A stretch of 64,000 nt of DNA from a virus (IMGVR_UViG_3300001390_000008:1-64000), one strand, 5' to 3'; counted from the stretch's first letter, positions 27,865 to 35,800 are shown. The notes: a model not told the origin generated them from the sequence alone. A program made the numbers and translations.

Positions 27865-28143
27865 CTAATATACCGCTGCCATAAACCCTTTACGCAATCT
27901 CATTATTCTTTTTTCAATAGTATGTATGGTCGAATCACACCTACTTACAATATCTTGACGGCCTGTAAGCAGCATGTGACTCCTGTGTTCTTTTAAATAG
28001 CCTATGTATGCCTCCCAGTATTCTATGCGGCCAGATGTTGTTATGGCTGTCCTACTGGCTAGTTTATGCAGCCTGTTATCTAGAATACCTTGCATAAAGC
28101 TTATTTTTCTATGTGCTGGCTGTTTTACTATAACTGAATGCAT
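27865..28143 (-). CDS. hypothetical basic helical protein (92 aa)
   Basis: His/Arg-rich, helical (KEHRSHMLLTGRQDIVSRCDS, TIEKRIMRLRKGFMAA). Two nt after the upstream gene. Small nucleic-acid-binding role possible; no evidence beyond charge. Confidence 0.68.
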   Translation of the reverse strand: MHSVIVKQPAHRKISFMQGILDNRLHKLASRTAITTSGRIEYWEAYIGYLKEHRSHMLLTGRQDIVSRCDSTIHTIEKRIMRLRKGFMAAVY

Positions 28144-28145
28144 AA

Positions 28146-28433
28146 TTACATACCTTTAAACTGTGGGTTTTTCCTTAATACCGCTATCTCTGCTTCTGCA
28201 ATACTTATTGTTATTTCTTTATCGGCTAGTCTAATAGCCTCTTCCAGAGGCCTCCCCTCTAATCTATTTTTAATTATATGTAATACAGATACTAAACCAA
28301 TATAATCACCTATTTCCATTACTTCCTGTAAGGATACGCCCCGCTTTCCTAGCACCTCTCTAAGTAATGAAGTATATTCTAGTAATACTCTCGACAGGTC
28401 TAGATCGCTACATAGCATTTCTCTGCGTATCAT
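28146..28433 (-). CDS. hypothetical helical protein (95 aa)
   Basis: First gene after the promoter at 28468-28496. Predominantly helical (DLSRVLLEYTSLLREVLGKR, EEAIRLADKEITISIAEAEIAVLRKN). ATG preceded by GGAGATGAGTAATA. Heads an eight-gene unit down to 25349. Not recognised. Confidence 0.7.
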   Translation of the reverse strand: MIRREMLCSDLDLSRVLLEYTSLLREVLGKRGVSLQEVMEIGDYIGLVSVLHIIKNRLEGRPLEEAIRLADKEITISIAEAEIAVLRKNPQFKGM

Positions 28434-28467
28434 TATTACTCATCTCCTAAACTATTTGTAAAGCCGC

Positions 28468-28496
28468 ATTATACCTCTAGCCGGGGGGCACATCAA
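28468..28496 (-). promoter_or_regulatory. strong sigma70-like promoter
   Basis: Minus strand -35 TTGATG (28496-28491), 17-bp spacer, perfect -10 TATAAT (28473-28468). Expected transcription start is about 28461, giving a ~28-nt leader before the 95-aa gene. It marks the boundary between the accessory block and the genes leading into the virion operon. Confidence 0.75.
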
Positions 28497-28520
28497 CTAT
28501 GATTTGTATATAGTTAGCTA

Positions 28521-28583
28521 TTAAATAGCTTCTACCATAATAACAATTATCCACAGCAATGCATTAATTGTAATCAATGTCAT
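28521..28583 (-). CDS. 20-aa hydrophobic peptide
   Basis: Reads MTLITINALLWIIVIMVEAI: essentially one membrane helix. ATG overlaps the stop of the 69-aa gene (ATGA). Its 5' end coincides with a variant of the 16-bp palindrome (28568-28583), so either the peptide or the site, or both, may be functional. Confidence 0.45.
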   Translation of the reverse strand: MTLITINALLWIIVIMVEAI

Positions 28584-28789
28584 TTTAATACCTCATAAAG
28601 TTCTTGAGTCCAGTCTTTAGGCGGGGCAATATGGTATAAAAATATTTCTTTTCCTTTTTCTGTACGCCAAAGTGACATCGAATAATATTTCTTTGGTTCA
28701 TGTGAATAGCCATAAACCCAGCCGTCGTTATCTGTAGCCATAAATTTAACCCAATTTGGAAATTTAATCTCTACTTGCATTGTTCTCAT
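28580..28789 (-). CDS. hypothetical protein (69 aa)
   Basis: Starts MRTMQVEIKFPNWVKF after GGGGAAAAACG; the frame is open 20 codons further but the RBS decides the start. Aromatic-rich with WVYGYSHEPKKYYSMSLW and PPKDWTQELYEVL, a style shared with the 113- and 101-aa proteins at 25349 and 43994. Confidence 0.7.
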   Translation of the reverse strand: MRTMQVEIKFPNWVKFMATDNDGWVYGYSHEPKKYYSMSLWRTEKGKEIFLYHIAPPKDWTQELYEVLK

Positions 28790-28849
28790 CGTTTTTCCCC
28801 ACCATATAGTTGTTAGCCACAACCGGCCCATACCAGTTGTGGCACACAA

Positions 28850-29020
28850 TTATTTCTCTACTTCTTTAACACTAATTTCACGCCCATCGTAGACAGTACG
28901 ATCTGCGCTACCACCATCCTGCAGGGTTAGTTCTTCGACTGACTTTCCATTATCAGTAACAGAAATTTTCACTTCTTTCGTATTCGCGCAGTGCGCTGTA
29001 ATAACAACATTTGTAGTCAT
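28850..29020 (-). CDS. conserved small phage protein (56 aa)
   Basis: Starts MTTNVVITAHCANTKEVKISV and ends YDGREISVKEVEK. The pattern (short beta protein with ITAHC...KEV, LQDG, DRTVYDGREI) is one I know from small conserved phage proteins of unknown function. ATG preceded by AAAGGGCATCTAACC. Function unknown. Confidence 0.78.
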   Translation of the reverse strand: MTTNVVITAHCANTKEVKISVTDNGKSVEELTLQDGGSADRTVYDGREISVKEVEK

Positions 29021-29117
29021 GGTTAGATGCCCTTTTAAATTGCAGTGGATAATAAATTATCATACCAGACAGCACCCACTACACTATACTTGCTGGTAAA
29101 TTCAATCAATTTGGGAA

Positions 29118-29471
29118 TTAAATTTCAAATGACCCTCGGAAACTAGGAGGAGAATCTATGTTGCGGATAAGGCAGTGATCTTTCATGTTTCTAATTCGCC
29201 TTACTAATTCTTCAAACTCACCGTCTCCTAAATCATAGAACCTAACATACGCCCTCCTCTTGTACACCCCAGTTAGAATGATTGTATTGTTCCCTCGAAT
29301 TCCTACATCAGCATCAACTCGTGTGTATTCTTTAAGTTCTGCTACTTTTGATGCAACAAAGCTCCTATGCTCATTAATCATTGCACGGAGTTGGTTTACT
29401 GAAATCCATAATTGAGCATTTTCTTCTTCAAGTGCTGTTATGCCTAGTTTATTTTTAATCCATTCCATCAT
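29118..29471 (-). CDS. hypothetical coiled-coil protein (117 aa)
   Basis: N-terminal helix MEWIKNKLGITALEEENAQLWISVNQLRAM (coiled coil) and a C-terminal alpha/beta half (NTIILTGVYKRRAYVRFYDLGDGEF). Start placed at the ATG in an ATGA overlap with the upstream gene, with GGTGG before it; four more codons are open upstream. Looks like a phage scaffold/adaptor-type small protein, but not recognised. Confidence 0.68.
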   Translation of the reverse strand: MMEWIKNKLGITALEEENAQLWISVNQLRAMINEHRSFVASKVAELKEYTRVDADVGIRGNNTIILTGVYKRRAYVRFYDLGDGEFEELVRRIRNMKDHCLIRNIDSPPSFRGSFEI

Positions 29472-29731
29472 ATCTGCCACCATTTTCGTTCAATATCCTC
29501 CTCTACCACATTACAGAGAAGGCGTATATGTTCTTTTGGTATCCTGACCGTTGGGTTTCCATGCTCACTATACAGTTTAAGATATCTGCGTATTTCCGCG
29601 GTTAATAGCCTAGCTTTGGTTTTGTTCATTAACCCCCCTCTACTCTCAATAAGATTATCAAGATAATATGTTTCGAGGCCGCCGCCCAAATAACCCATAG
29701 CTCTCTTTATTAATTGAAATGCTTCTTTCAC
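29468..29731 (-). CDS. hypothetical protein (87 aa)
   Basis: Helical, basic (RGGLMNKTKARLLTAEIRRYLKLYSEHG; PKEHIRLLCNVVEEDIERKW). Coupled by ATGA overlaps on both sides. Not recognised. Confidence 0.68.
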   Translation of the reverse strand: MKEAFQLIKRAMGYLGGGLETYYLDNLIESRGGLMNKTKARLLTAEIRRYLKLYSEHGNPTVRIPKEHIRLLCNVVEEDIERKWWQI

Positions 29732-30069
29732 CTACCATAGCTCTTTAAAAACTCAACCACATTTTTAGTATTACGAATCCACCGTGTCATCTGGTCTATG
29801 TCAGCCGATGGGTTCCCCTTAAGTATGGACACATACACTTCATCCTCCCCTAATGTAATAATTTTATTAAGTAGGGTAGCCATCTGCATACAATCATTTC
29901 CTTTTATCTTGTTATGCACTATTACTGATATACGGCATCTATCCGCCCTGGCTGACATTGCTTCTACCATTCCATATAACTCAGAAAATGTGGGGGTAGT
30001 CTGCGCTCTAGCATAAGCGGATAATACTAGTAAAATAAATAGACCCTTTGCTATATTTTTTATCTTCAT
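29728..30069 (-). CDS. putative exported protein with signal peptide (113 aa)
   Basis: N-terminus MKIKNIAKGLFILLVLSAYARA is a textbook Sec signal peptide with likely cleavage after ARA. The mature part has two cysteines (DRCRIS, NDCMQM) that could form a periplasmic disulfide. The only clear secreted protein in the window; candidates are superinfection exclusion, lysis accessory or envelope modification. Confidence 0.72.
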   Translation of the reverse strand: MKIKNIAKGLFILLVLSAYARAQTTPTFSELYGMVEAMSARADRCRISVIVHNKIKGNDCMQMATLLNKIITLGEDEVYVSILKGNPSADIDQMTRWIRNTKNVVEFLKSYGR

Positions 30070-30071
30070 TT

Positions 30072-30503
30072 CTAATCTCCATGTTGTTCATGTACGTCCC
30101 TCATGTCTTTAGCCTTTGTAACTGCTACTACGGCATCTTTCATAAGTTCTGTGCTGATATAAACACTATACTTCCCCCGTGGAAAGTTATAGCCCCTCTC
30201 ATTGTTTATAATAGTTTCCAGTATATCTGTCATCCTGGCCAGCAGCCTGTCTCGCGCCCATCTTTCATCAGCACATGGTGGGTGACTGTTGCCGCCTATC
30301 GTCCTTTCCAGCGCCAGTAGCCTGTTCTCTAGCTGTGTGATGGTATCGCTACATTCTTTTTGTGCAGAAAGTAGCCCAGCATTAGCCCAGACCCTTTCCA
30401 GGAAATCGCGCTCTACCCTTATTTCTCTATGATAGTCGCACTCTCTAATCCATTGGCCGCCGTCCTCATCAGGCGGTATACAATCACAACTTGGCATCCC
30501 CAT
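30072..30503 (-). CDS. hypothetical protein (143 aa)
   Basis: N-terminal Cys/His cluster (CDCIPPDEDGGQWIRECDYHRE) suggests a small metal site; then helical (ERVWANAGLLSAQKECSDTITQLENRLLALE). Shares an AGLLSAQKE helix with the neighbouring 170-aa protein (AGLLKAQES), hinting at paralogy. Confidence 0.7.
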   Translation of the reverse strand: MGMPSCDCIPPDEDGGQWIRECDYHREIRVERDFLERVWANAGLLSAQKECSDTITQLENRLLALERTIGGNSHPPCADERWARDRLLARMTDILETIINNERGYNFPRGKYSVYISTELMKDAVVAVTKAKDMRDVHEQHGD

Positions 30504-30505
30504 AA

Positions 30506-31018
30506 TTATTCTCCTATATTTTGTTTTAGATTATTTATAGCTAATTCAAGCCTGTTCATTAATGGTATTGTGCCACACGTTTCATCAACAATATCTGATG
30601 ATAGAAATGGTGTTGCAGCTTCGATTAGCTCATTAACTAGATCAACATATCTGTTATGAGATTCCTGAGCTTTTAGCAATCCAGCATGACTGCAAAGTTT
30701 TTTTAGCCCAGTCTGCTCTGCATCTAAAATCGCATTTGCAAACTGTATGCAAAATTTATCTGCTGCTGGATGATTAAGATGGTGTGCATCATTCAATTTT
30801 GCTATTTCAAGTATTTTTTCTGTATTCATCTTTTCCAATACTCCAATCACATTATCTATCAGTAGGGTAGCGTCGTTTAGCTCTATCAACCCGTCTCCCT
30901 TATCTATTTCTTCCTTGCGGTCTGCATATAGGACATAATCCCCCTCTACACACTCATCCATTGGGGGGGCCCAGAAGCTATTAGACCTGTATCGTTTTAT
31001 ATACCCATCGCCCATCAC
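30506..31018 (-). CDS. hypothetical helical protein (170 aa)
   Basis: Soluble helical protein (ATLLIDNVIGVLEKMNTEKILEIAKL; NRYVDLVNELIEAATPFLSS). Helix LCSHAGLLKAQESHNR resembles one in the 143-aa neighbour. Two-nt gap to that gene. Function unknown. Confidence 0.7.
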   Translation of the reverse strand: MMGDGYIKRYRSNSFWAPPMDECVEGDYVLYADRKEEIDKGDGLIELNDATLLIDNVIGVLEKMNTEKILEIAKLNDAHHLNHPAADKFCIQFANAILDAEQTGLKKLCSHAGLLKAQESHNRYVDLVNELIEAATPFLSSDIVDETCGTIPLMNRLELAINNLKQNIGE

Positions 31019-31038
31019 TTACCTCCTTTGTAGCTAAT

Positions 31039-31164
31039 TTACCCCCATATAATCCACAAAGTAACAATGGCCGCAATTGCTATTACCACTAAAGCGACTA
31101 TTGCAAAATTTTTCTCACTCTGAGAAAGTGTTTCTGCCACTCTTTTTACTGGTTCCTTATTCAT
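31039..31164 (-). CDS. 41-aa single-span membrane protein
   Basis: Polar N-terminus MNKEPVKRVAETLSQSEKN followed by a hydrophobic helix AIVALVVIAIAAIVTLWII. ATG preceded by AAGGGGATTAAA. Clear coding features and standard spacing. One of several micro membrane proteins in the accessory block. Confidence 0.72.
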   Translation of the reverse strand: MNKEPVKRVAETLSQSEKNFAIVALVVIAIAAIVTLWIIWG

Positions 31165-31187
31165 TTTAATCCCCTTTTATATAGTTA

Positions 31188-31427
31188 TCAGGCTTTTCCC
31201 GAAGCTACATCGGAAACAAAGCGGTGGCATTCATCATGCACCCCCTCCAATATGGCTATCGCCGCATTTACACTAACCTTTTCATTACTTATAACATCTT
31301 CAATATGCATCATTGCTGTAACACCTGCGTAAAATGCCAATCGCATTTCATTAATTTGTATATCTGCCGCATCTTTAGGCACCACCTGTGCTAAAAACGT
31401 ACTCCATTGTTCCTGTATTGTATTCAT
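31188..31427 (-). CDS. hypothetical protein (79 aa)
   Basis: Helical: QWSTFLAQVVPKDAADIQI, FYAGVTAMMHIEDVISN, NAAIAILEGVHDECHRF. The pattern (FYAGVTAMMHI...) occurs in small conserved phage proteins of unknown role. Confidence 0.7.
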   Translation of the reverse strand: MNTIQEQWSTFLAQVVPKDAADIQINEMRLAFYAGVTAMMHIEDVISNEKVSVNAAIAILEGVHDECHRFVSDVASGKA

Positions 31428-31435
31428 TTAAATTA

Positions 31436-31705
31436 TTACTCCTCTGCAATTCCTTCAAATTCAATACACATGTAACGTAATCTTTTTGCATCTTCTCTGG
31501 TCAATATCCAACAATCCCAATGCCCATATTTGCTCTTATAATTAAAGATATATTTAATGCCAACCCATACCCTTTTCCATAAAGGCCGCCACTGGTTTAA
31601 ATAGACCTCTGTATGTAATTCCCCGTCTTCCTTATCCAGCACAAACCGTAACGTATGTTCAGAACTACCACACCGGCACTCAAAATAATGTGTTCCATCT
31701 AGCAT
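31436..31705 (-). CDS. hypothetical protein with N-terminal Cys pair (89 aa)
   Basis: HYFECRCGSSEHTLRF at the N-terminus gives a CxC motif; middle LNQWRPLWKRVWVGIKYIFNYK, then DCWILTREDAKRLRYMCIEFEG. The CRC...DCW.L arrangement is seen in small conserved phage proteins; function unknown. Confidence 0.72.
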   Translation of the reverse strand: MLDGTHYFECRCGSSEHTLRFVLDKEDGELHTEVYLNQWRPLWKRVWVGIKYIFNYKSKYGHWDCWILTREDAKRLRYMCIEFEGIAEE

Positions 31706-31710
31706 CTATT

Positions 31711-32031
31711 TCACCTTTCCCTTTCTTTATATTTGACTATTAAAGCTAGTGCATTTAGGTACTCGCCTTTAACACTAAGCGATTCTTTGTTGTAGTACGA
31801 GGAGGCCCCCATTACATTTGTTATGTAGGACAGGCTATATACTAGTTCGTTAATACTACCACGATGTTTTTTTACTTTTTCATTAAGTCTACCTTTATCC
31901 CTTACTAATTCCCTGTAATCATCGCATAATAGCCCATAGTCTGTTTTCATATTCTGTATTGTCCTAAGTAACCGGGTAATACGCTTCTCTTTATCTCTTA
32001 TTTCAATAAGTGCCTTATCGTATTCAAGCAT
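31711..32031 (-). CDS. coiled-coil hypothetical protein (106 aa)
   Basis: Helical through residues ~5-65 (LIEIRDKEKRITRLLRTIQNM; DYRELVRDKGRLNEKVKKHRG), highly charged. No recognised domain. Confidence 0.68.
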   Translation of the reverse strand: MLEYDKALIEIRDKEKRITRLLRTIQNMKTDYGLLCDDYRELVRDKGRLNEKVKKHRGSINELVYSLSYITNVMGASSYYNKESLSVKGEYLNALALIVKYKERER

Positions 32032-32036
32032 GATAT

Positions 32037-32225
32037 TTAATTCCTCTTAGTTGTTTCATACCAATCTCCTGCTAAAAGTGGCGGGTTAGGGTAGAATCGA
32101 ACTACCTTTTTAATCCAAATCGGTTCATATATCACCAGTGCTATAGTAGCTTTATACTTGCCTACTAACCCGTGTGTATTTTCCTCGTATCTTAGCTGCC
32201 AACAATCTCGTGGGTTCTCTCCCAT
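32037..32225 (-). CDS. hypothetical protein (62 aa)
   Basis: Basic/aromatic (KATIALVIYEPIWIKKVVRFY). Its ATG lies 34 nt inside the upstream gene and lacks a clear RBS, so the start is uncertain; GAGGAAAA occurs further downstream but without a canonical start. Confidence 0.45.
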   Translation of the reverse strand: MGENPRDCWQLRYEENTHGLVGKYKATIALVIYEPIWIKKVVRFYPNPPLLAGDWYETTKRN

Positions 32226-32512
32226 ACAAACTCATCAAGTGGGAAGTGCTTTTCGCATTTAATACAAAATGTTCCACCATAAAATTTAGGATCTCGCGCA
32301 TATGTTTCCGCAATCGAACGAGCCATTTTTGTGACGGCTCCACATTTATTATGAACATAATAAAGTCTTAATGGCCGTACATATCCCTTTGCTCGTTCTT
32401 CTGGGCATAGCACAACATAACCTTTTTGTTGGCCTGTTTTTGAATCAATGTCCCTATGGTCATCTGTCACAGGGCCGCCGTCTGCTAAACAAATTTTTTC
32501 TTTATCGCTCAT
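32192..32512 (-). CDS. conserved phage zinc-binding protein (106 aa)
   Basis: Contains C8, and the later C(74?)GAVTKMAR ... GGTFCIKCEKHFPLDEFVWE segment: a CxxC pair with the FYGGTFCxxCxxHxPLxEFxW pattern found in many small phage proteins. Likely binds zinc. Function unknown. Confidence 0.75.
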   Translation of the reverse strand: MSDKEKICLADGGPVTDDHRDIDSKTGQQKGYVVLCPEERAKGYVRPLRLYYVHNKCGAVTKMARSIAETYARDPKFYGGTFCIKCEKHFPLDEFVWERTHEIVGS

Positions 32513-32723
32513 TTTTTAATTTCCCTTTGTTTTCTCTGCACTCTTTCTGCGCTTTTTCAATAAATGGCTGTAATTTTGCAACAAAATCATACTCAACCAT
32601 TAAATTAACAGTGTTCTCGGTTAGACCGGGGGCTTGTTTATAAACATAGCCAGCATCATCCAGTATCCGTTTGAATATAGGGAGCTTCCAATCATCTATC
32701 ATTACTCCTACTTTTTTACTCAT
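32502..32723 (-). CDS. hypothetical protein (73 aa)
   Basis: Reads MSKKVGVMIDDWKLPIFKR...AGYVYKQAPGLTENTVNLMVEY. The DDWKLPIFKRIL..AGY pattern recalls small phage proteins of unknown function. ATG at 32723 chosen because GGGGTGG precedes it; overlaps the next gene by 11 nt. Confidence 0.7.
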   Translation of the reverse strand: MSKKVGVMIDDWKLPIFKRILDDAGYVYKQAPGLTENTVNLMVEYDFVAKLQPFIEKAQKECRENKGKLKNER

Positions 32724-32769
32724 GACCACCCCAAAACGGATAGGGTGGTGTGCTTTATATTTCGCTTTT

Positions 32770-32964
32770 TCATATCAGTATTTCCTCAACAATAATAAAC
32801 TCAACTCCATGACATTTTAAACATTTCCGCTCCTGTATAAGCGGGGCATCTTTAGGGATATGGTGCATGGTATTCGTCGAACTCCAGCGTTTGTGGGGTA
32901 CTCCTACATTTTCCCATTCATGTGGGCAATCCCAAAGAGGCTGTGGCGTATAACTAATCGTCAT
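32770..32964 (-). CDS. Cys/His-rich hypothetical protein (64 aa)
   Basis: Starts MTISYTPQPLWDCPHEWENVG; C13, H15 and C52xxC55 (RKCLKCHG) may form a zinc site. ATG overlaps the 3' end of the upstream gene by 11 nt; a longer frame exists but lacks an RBS. Confidence 0.68.
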   Translation of the reverse strand: MTISYTPQPLWDCPHEWENVGVPHKRWSSTNTMHHIPKDAPLIQERKCLKCHGVEFIIVEEILI

Positions 32965-33325
32965 TTTTGACCCCAAGTGTATAAGTAATTTTCGCGTATG
33001 CGCGTTCACTTGAATCAGGTACTATCGCTCTGAGATGTTCTTCTTGCCTAACAAACTCTATAAACCTGTTAATATCAAGAAATTCTGACCGCCTATTATC
33101 GTTTCTTACGCTTACCCAGTATAGTATTCCAGCGTACCCGTACCTCCAAAAAAGTTCTGCTACTTCTGGTAGGCACTCATCTGGTACGTACTCACCATCC
33201 GCAAATGCCCAGGCCCACGTATCATTCATATTGAGCGTTTGCTCTGCCTTTGGGTCTTCTTCATCTAGGTAGTAAAACGCTAAAGTTAAAAGCTCTTCTG
33301 CTTCTTTCTGTTTAAACATTGCCAT
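32954..33325 (-). CDS. hypothetical acidic protein (123 aa)
   Basis: Aromatic and acidic (LLTLAFYYLDEEDPKAEQT; NDTWAWAFADGEYVPDECLPEVAELFWRYGYAGILYW). Pattern WAWA.ADGE.VP....EVA.LF..YG known from small conserved phage proteins. ATG preceded by AGAGATGGCA. Confidence 0.7.
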   Translation of the reverse strand: MAMFKQKEAEELLTLAFYYLDEEDPKAEQTLNMNDTWAWAFADGEYVPDECLPEVAELFWRYGYAGILYWVSVRNDNRRSEFLDINRFIEFVRQEEHLRAIVPDSSERAYAKITYTLGVKNDD

Positions 33326-33377
33326 CTCTAATTACCCCCAATATTCCCCTGAGTTCTCGGATTGTCTCATTCTGCAA

Positions 33378-33629
33378 CTAGTCATCTTTGACCCTATAGG
33401 CATATTCACCATTTTCTGCCCTCATTAGGCCCATGCTTATATCATACCCATCAAGGTTCTTCGGTGGCTTTTCCATACCAATATCCATCCATGTGTTAAG
33501 TAAATAGGCTGCAGAATCAATTCGCATTTGTAAGTACGCCCCATCAGGTAGGTTTTCATCGACCATTTCAAACGAGCCAAGAAAAAAATCTCTATTCCTG
33601 TCCAGCCACTTCAAGTTTTGTTTATTCAT
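33378..33629 (-). CDS. hypothetical protein (83 aa)
   Basis: Soluble, helical start (NKQNLKWLDRNRDFFLGSFEMVDE), then GAYLQMRIDSAAYLLNTWMDIG. Coupled to upstream gene by a 4-nt overlap. Not recognised. Confidence 0.7.
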   Translation of the reverse strand: MNKQNLKWLDRNRDFFLGSFEMVDENLPDGAYLQMRIDSAAYLLNTWMDIGMEKPPKNLDGYDISMGLMRAENGEYAYRVKDD

Positions 33630-34159
33630 TTTTCAATTTCCTCCACGAATTTAACTTGTCCTAGGCAACTGGACATAGCTGCTTGTACTGCGTCATCAAG
33701 TGTATTGTAGCTCTCACAAGCAAGATAGTTAGGGTACTTGTTTCTCCAGCATACCTCAGGTTCACATTTCACTCCCTCATCATCCATACCATCGTCAAAT
33801 GATATTAAGTGAGATAAATCCTTAATCTTTGTTACTGGGGCTATTTCATCCCAGCCATTTAGCATCCCAGAAATATCTTCCGTAATAAACTTCCCTTCAA
33901 ACATACCGCGATAGATACACCCAAAATCTTTAAACGGTGAGCCCGCTATTTTAACCAGTACTGGCTCCCCTACATCAGCAGCCCATTCTTCTACTTCCTC
34001 GATGAGGCGGTATCTAAAATTAGCGTTTACATTTTTAGATGTTTTCCGCCTCCACTTTGGCTTTGTTGGCGTCGGGTATGTATCCGCCCATTCAACATAC
34101 TTGCCATCTTCAAGCGCCTGTGCCGTCTCGACAAAGGTTAAATCTGTATATTTTTTCAT
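33626..34159 (-). CDS. hypothetical protein (177 aa)
   Basis: Contains TDLTFVETAQALEDGKYVEW and FRYRLIEEVEEW, which resembles phage proteins that begin with 'FxEAxxALxxGKxVxR' plus WRxK. ATG is preceded by AAGGGGCAATAAC, a start module shared with 34709. Function unknown. Confidence 0.7.
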   Translation of the reverse strand: MKKYTDLTFVETAQALEDGKYVEWADTYPTPTKPKWRRKTSKNVNANFRYRLIEEVEEWAADVGEPVLVKIAGSPFKDFGCIYRGMFEGKFITEDISGMLNGWDEIAPVTKIKDLSHLISFDDGMDDEGVKCEPEVCWRNKYPNYLACESYNTLDDAVQAAMSSCLGQVKFVEEIEK

Positions 34160-34242
34160 GTTATTGCCCCTTCTTGTGTCCCATCATTTAAATTTATCAA
34201 GCAATAGATGGTAACCGCCGTCCTTGGCAGTAAATTAAATTA

Positions 34243-34395
34243 TCAATCCTTGTTTTTAATGGCATCCAAGGTCAATGCTGTGTTCGCCAAATTCAGCGCG
34301 GATTGGCTCAACTGCATAACCTCGTGCGCTTTAAAAGACTTATCAGGATTGTCAATAAGATCGTTTATCTTCTTTATAGTTTCTTCTATATTCAT
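34243..34395 (-). CDS. 50-aa helical protein
   Basis: Translated from a gap: MNIEETIKKINDLIDNPDKS... ending LANTALTLDAIKNKD. Amphipathic helices, acidic/basic balance and a proper length make coding likely. AGGTAGAACCAG precedes the ATG. Confidence 0.65.
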   Translation of the reverse strand: MNIEETIKKINDLIDNPDKSFKAHEVMQLSQSALNLANTALTLDAIKNKD

Positions 34396-34499
34396 CTGGT
34401 TCTACCTCAGTTAAATGCCACGTTTTTGCTTGTCGTGACTAACAAGTAAATCAAATCTACCTTATGGGATGTGTACTTTTCCTGTCATTGCCCCTTATT

Positions 34500-34709
34500 T
34501 TATGGCTGCTCAACAGCACTATTAATCAAGTCTATTCGTATGGCTATTTTATCACCTGTGGATCTTTCATTATAATCAAGCATTGCATTTACTTTTCCAT
34601 CAACAATAATGCCGCTCGCCCACACATCACAATGATTATCTACACGCATAACAAAGACGCCCTTACGGGGGTGGTCAATCAAATATGTTTTACCGTTTTC
34701 TAGTTTCAT
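34500..34709 (-). CDS. small beta protein, paralogue of 45610-45846 (69 aa)
   Basis: Shares a fold-like pattern with the 78-aa protein at 45610: LENGKTYLIDHPRKGVFVMRV vs LENGKRYLITHSRKGTFTVEV, and GDKIAIRI vs GDEIIIHR. Likely an SH3-like barrel. RBS AAGGGGAATAAC. Function unknown. Confidence 0.72.
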   Translation of the reverse strand: MKLENGKTYLIDHPRKGVFVMRVDNHCDVWASGIIVDGKVNAMLDYNERSTGDKIAIRIDLINSAVEQP

Positions 34710-34903
34710 GTTATTCCCCTTTTCAATAGATCTTTTGCCCCTGCTGCATAACCGGCTTTATATCTTTCTTTACAAGTGCATTCATACTCCCCATCAAGGA
34801 AGTCCTGAAATTTAGCTGCAATTTCTCTAATGGTAGAATTATTGCTAAACCCCATTTCATGCAGTAGCTCTTCCTGTGTCATTGCAGAAATTGGAAGTAT
34901 CAT
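34706..34903 (-). CDS. hypothetical protein (65 aa)
   Basis: Starts MILPISAMTQEELLHEMGF; DGEYECTCKERYKAGYAAGAKDLL near the C-terminus. Coupled by 4-nt overlap to the paralogous beta protein downstream. Not recognised. Confidence 0.65.
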   Translation of the reverse strand: MILPISAMTQEELLHEMGFSNNSTIREIAAKFQDFLDGEYECTCKERYKAGYAAGAKDLLKRGIT

Positions 34904-34949
34904 GTTATTTTCTTCCCTATGTATGTTATATTCTTCGGATTAGTGCACA

Positions 34950-35189
34950 CTAACTAAATAACTCATCGGGCCAATCAATGCTCAGGAAATGAGTTATGTG
35001 TGGTATCCACGTCTTCATTGACACGTGGTCATACCCAAAAACGTCAACCCAATCACCGTTCAGCAAGGTTCCTAAATACAGCAGCTTTCTTCCAGTAGCA
35101 GAGGATTCAACTAATACAAAATAAGTCCCACCTCCCGCCGGTGTTTTACTCACTGGTAATAGGTTGCCAATAATTTCATCACTATTCAT
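34950..35189 (-). CDS. hypothetical protein (79 aa)
   Basis: Start MNSDEIIGNLLPVSKTPAGG chosen for the ATGA overlap and AGAGAGG RBS. Beta-strand pattern TYFVLVESSATGRKLLYLGTL then GDWVDVFGYDHVSMKTWIPHITHF. Not recognised. Confidence 0.66.
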   Translation of the reverse strand: MNSDEIIGNLLPVSKTPAGGGTYFVLVESSATGRKLLYLGTLLNGDWVDVFGYDHVSMKTWIPHITHFLSIDWPDELFS

Positions 35190-35380
35190 CTTGTGTCCCT
35201 CTCTATCAGTACCCCTATGGCGGGTTTCTTGAAATGGCCAACAGGAAATACATCTAGCCTGGTACGACAAAATCCGCACCAGCAAAAACCGACTGCCCCT
35301 GACTCCAGTGGCTCTTTAAGTTCATACGTCTCAAGAAACAAATGGCCACAACTGCATTGTGCTGGGTAAATTACATTCAT
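35186..35380 (-). CDS. zinc-ribbon-like protein (64 aa)
   Basis: Two Cys pairs, CSCGH near the N-terminus and CWCGFC mid-protein, suggest a zinc ribbon. Start MNVIYPAQ follows AGCAGGGGGAAC; eight further codons are open upstream. Possibly a nucleic-acid-binding accessory protein. Confidence 0.7.
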   Translation of the reverse strand: MNVIYPAQCSCGHLFLETYELKEPLESGAVGFCWCGFCRTRLDVFPVGHFKKPAIGVLIERDTR

Positions 35381-35415
35381 ATTAGTTCCCCCTGCTATAG
35401 CCAACTCTTTTTGAG

Positions 35416-35688
35416 TTATACCAAGCGCACCCCATCTTCTGAATACCCATGAACCCAGAGCCTTTCGTTTAAATAATCGCCTTTTCCACTTTCAAGTGTC
35501 AATGAATATAATGGCGTCCCGTCACAATCACGAGTATGCTTTGCTGTGAACAGTCTCACACCATTACTAAGTTCAACCAGTACCCCAAGCCCGTATTTGT
35601 GCGGTGTGGCGTTATTCACCTGCCTATATGTACGACCTTGTTGGTCGTTAGGGTCTTTTAAATCCGCAACATTTATCATTTCAATCAT
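35416..35688 (-). CDS. hypothetical protein (90 aa)
   Basis: Beta-rich (KYGLGVLVELSNGVRLFTAKHTRDCDGTPLYSLTLESG). The start is in the recurring translation module AGGAGATTGATATG. The pattern YGLGxxVELxxGxRLFxxxHxRDCDGTPLY is familiar from small conserved phage proteins; function unknown. Confidence 0.72.
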   Translation of the reverse strand: MIEMINVADLKDPNDQQGRTYRQVNNATPHKYGLGVLVELSNGVRLFTAKHTRDCDGTPLYSLTLESGKGDYLNERLWVHGYSEDGVRLV

Positions 35689-35689
35689 A

Positions 35690-35800
35690 TCAATCTCCTT
35701 TAACCTTAACCATTACATTTACAGAAGCACCCCGTGGCCTTAATTCAACGGCTATTAGTGTTTTGCTTTCATGGGGGGCTACCCCATTTATACTTAGCAC
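35690..35800 (-). CDS. possible 36-aa peptide with GTG start
   Basis: The frame reads like protein (VLSINGVAPHESKTLIAVELRPRGASVNVMVKVKGD, in two stretches) and ends just before the RBS of the 90-aa gene. The only start is GTG in a TAGTG context without a clear RBS, so it could equally be the 3' part of a degraded gene. Confidence 0.35.
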   Translation of the reverse strand: MLSINGVAPHESKTLIAVELRPRGASVNVMVKVKGD

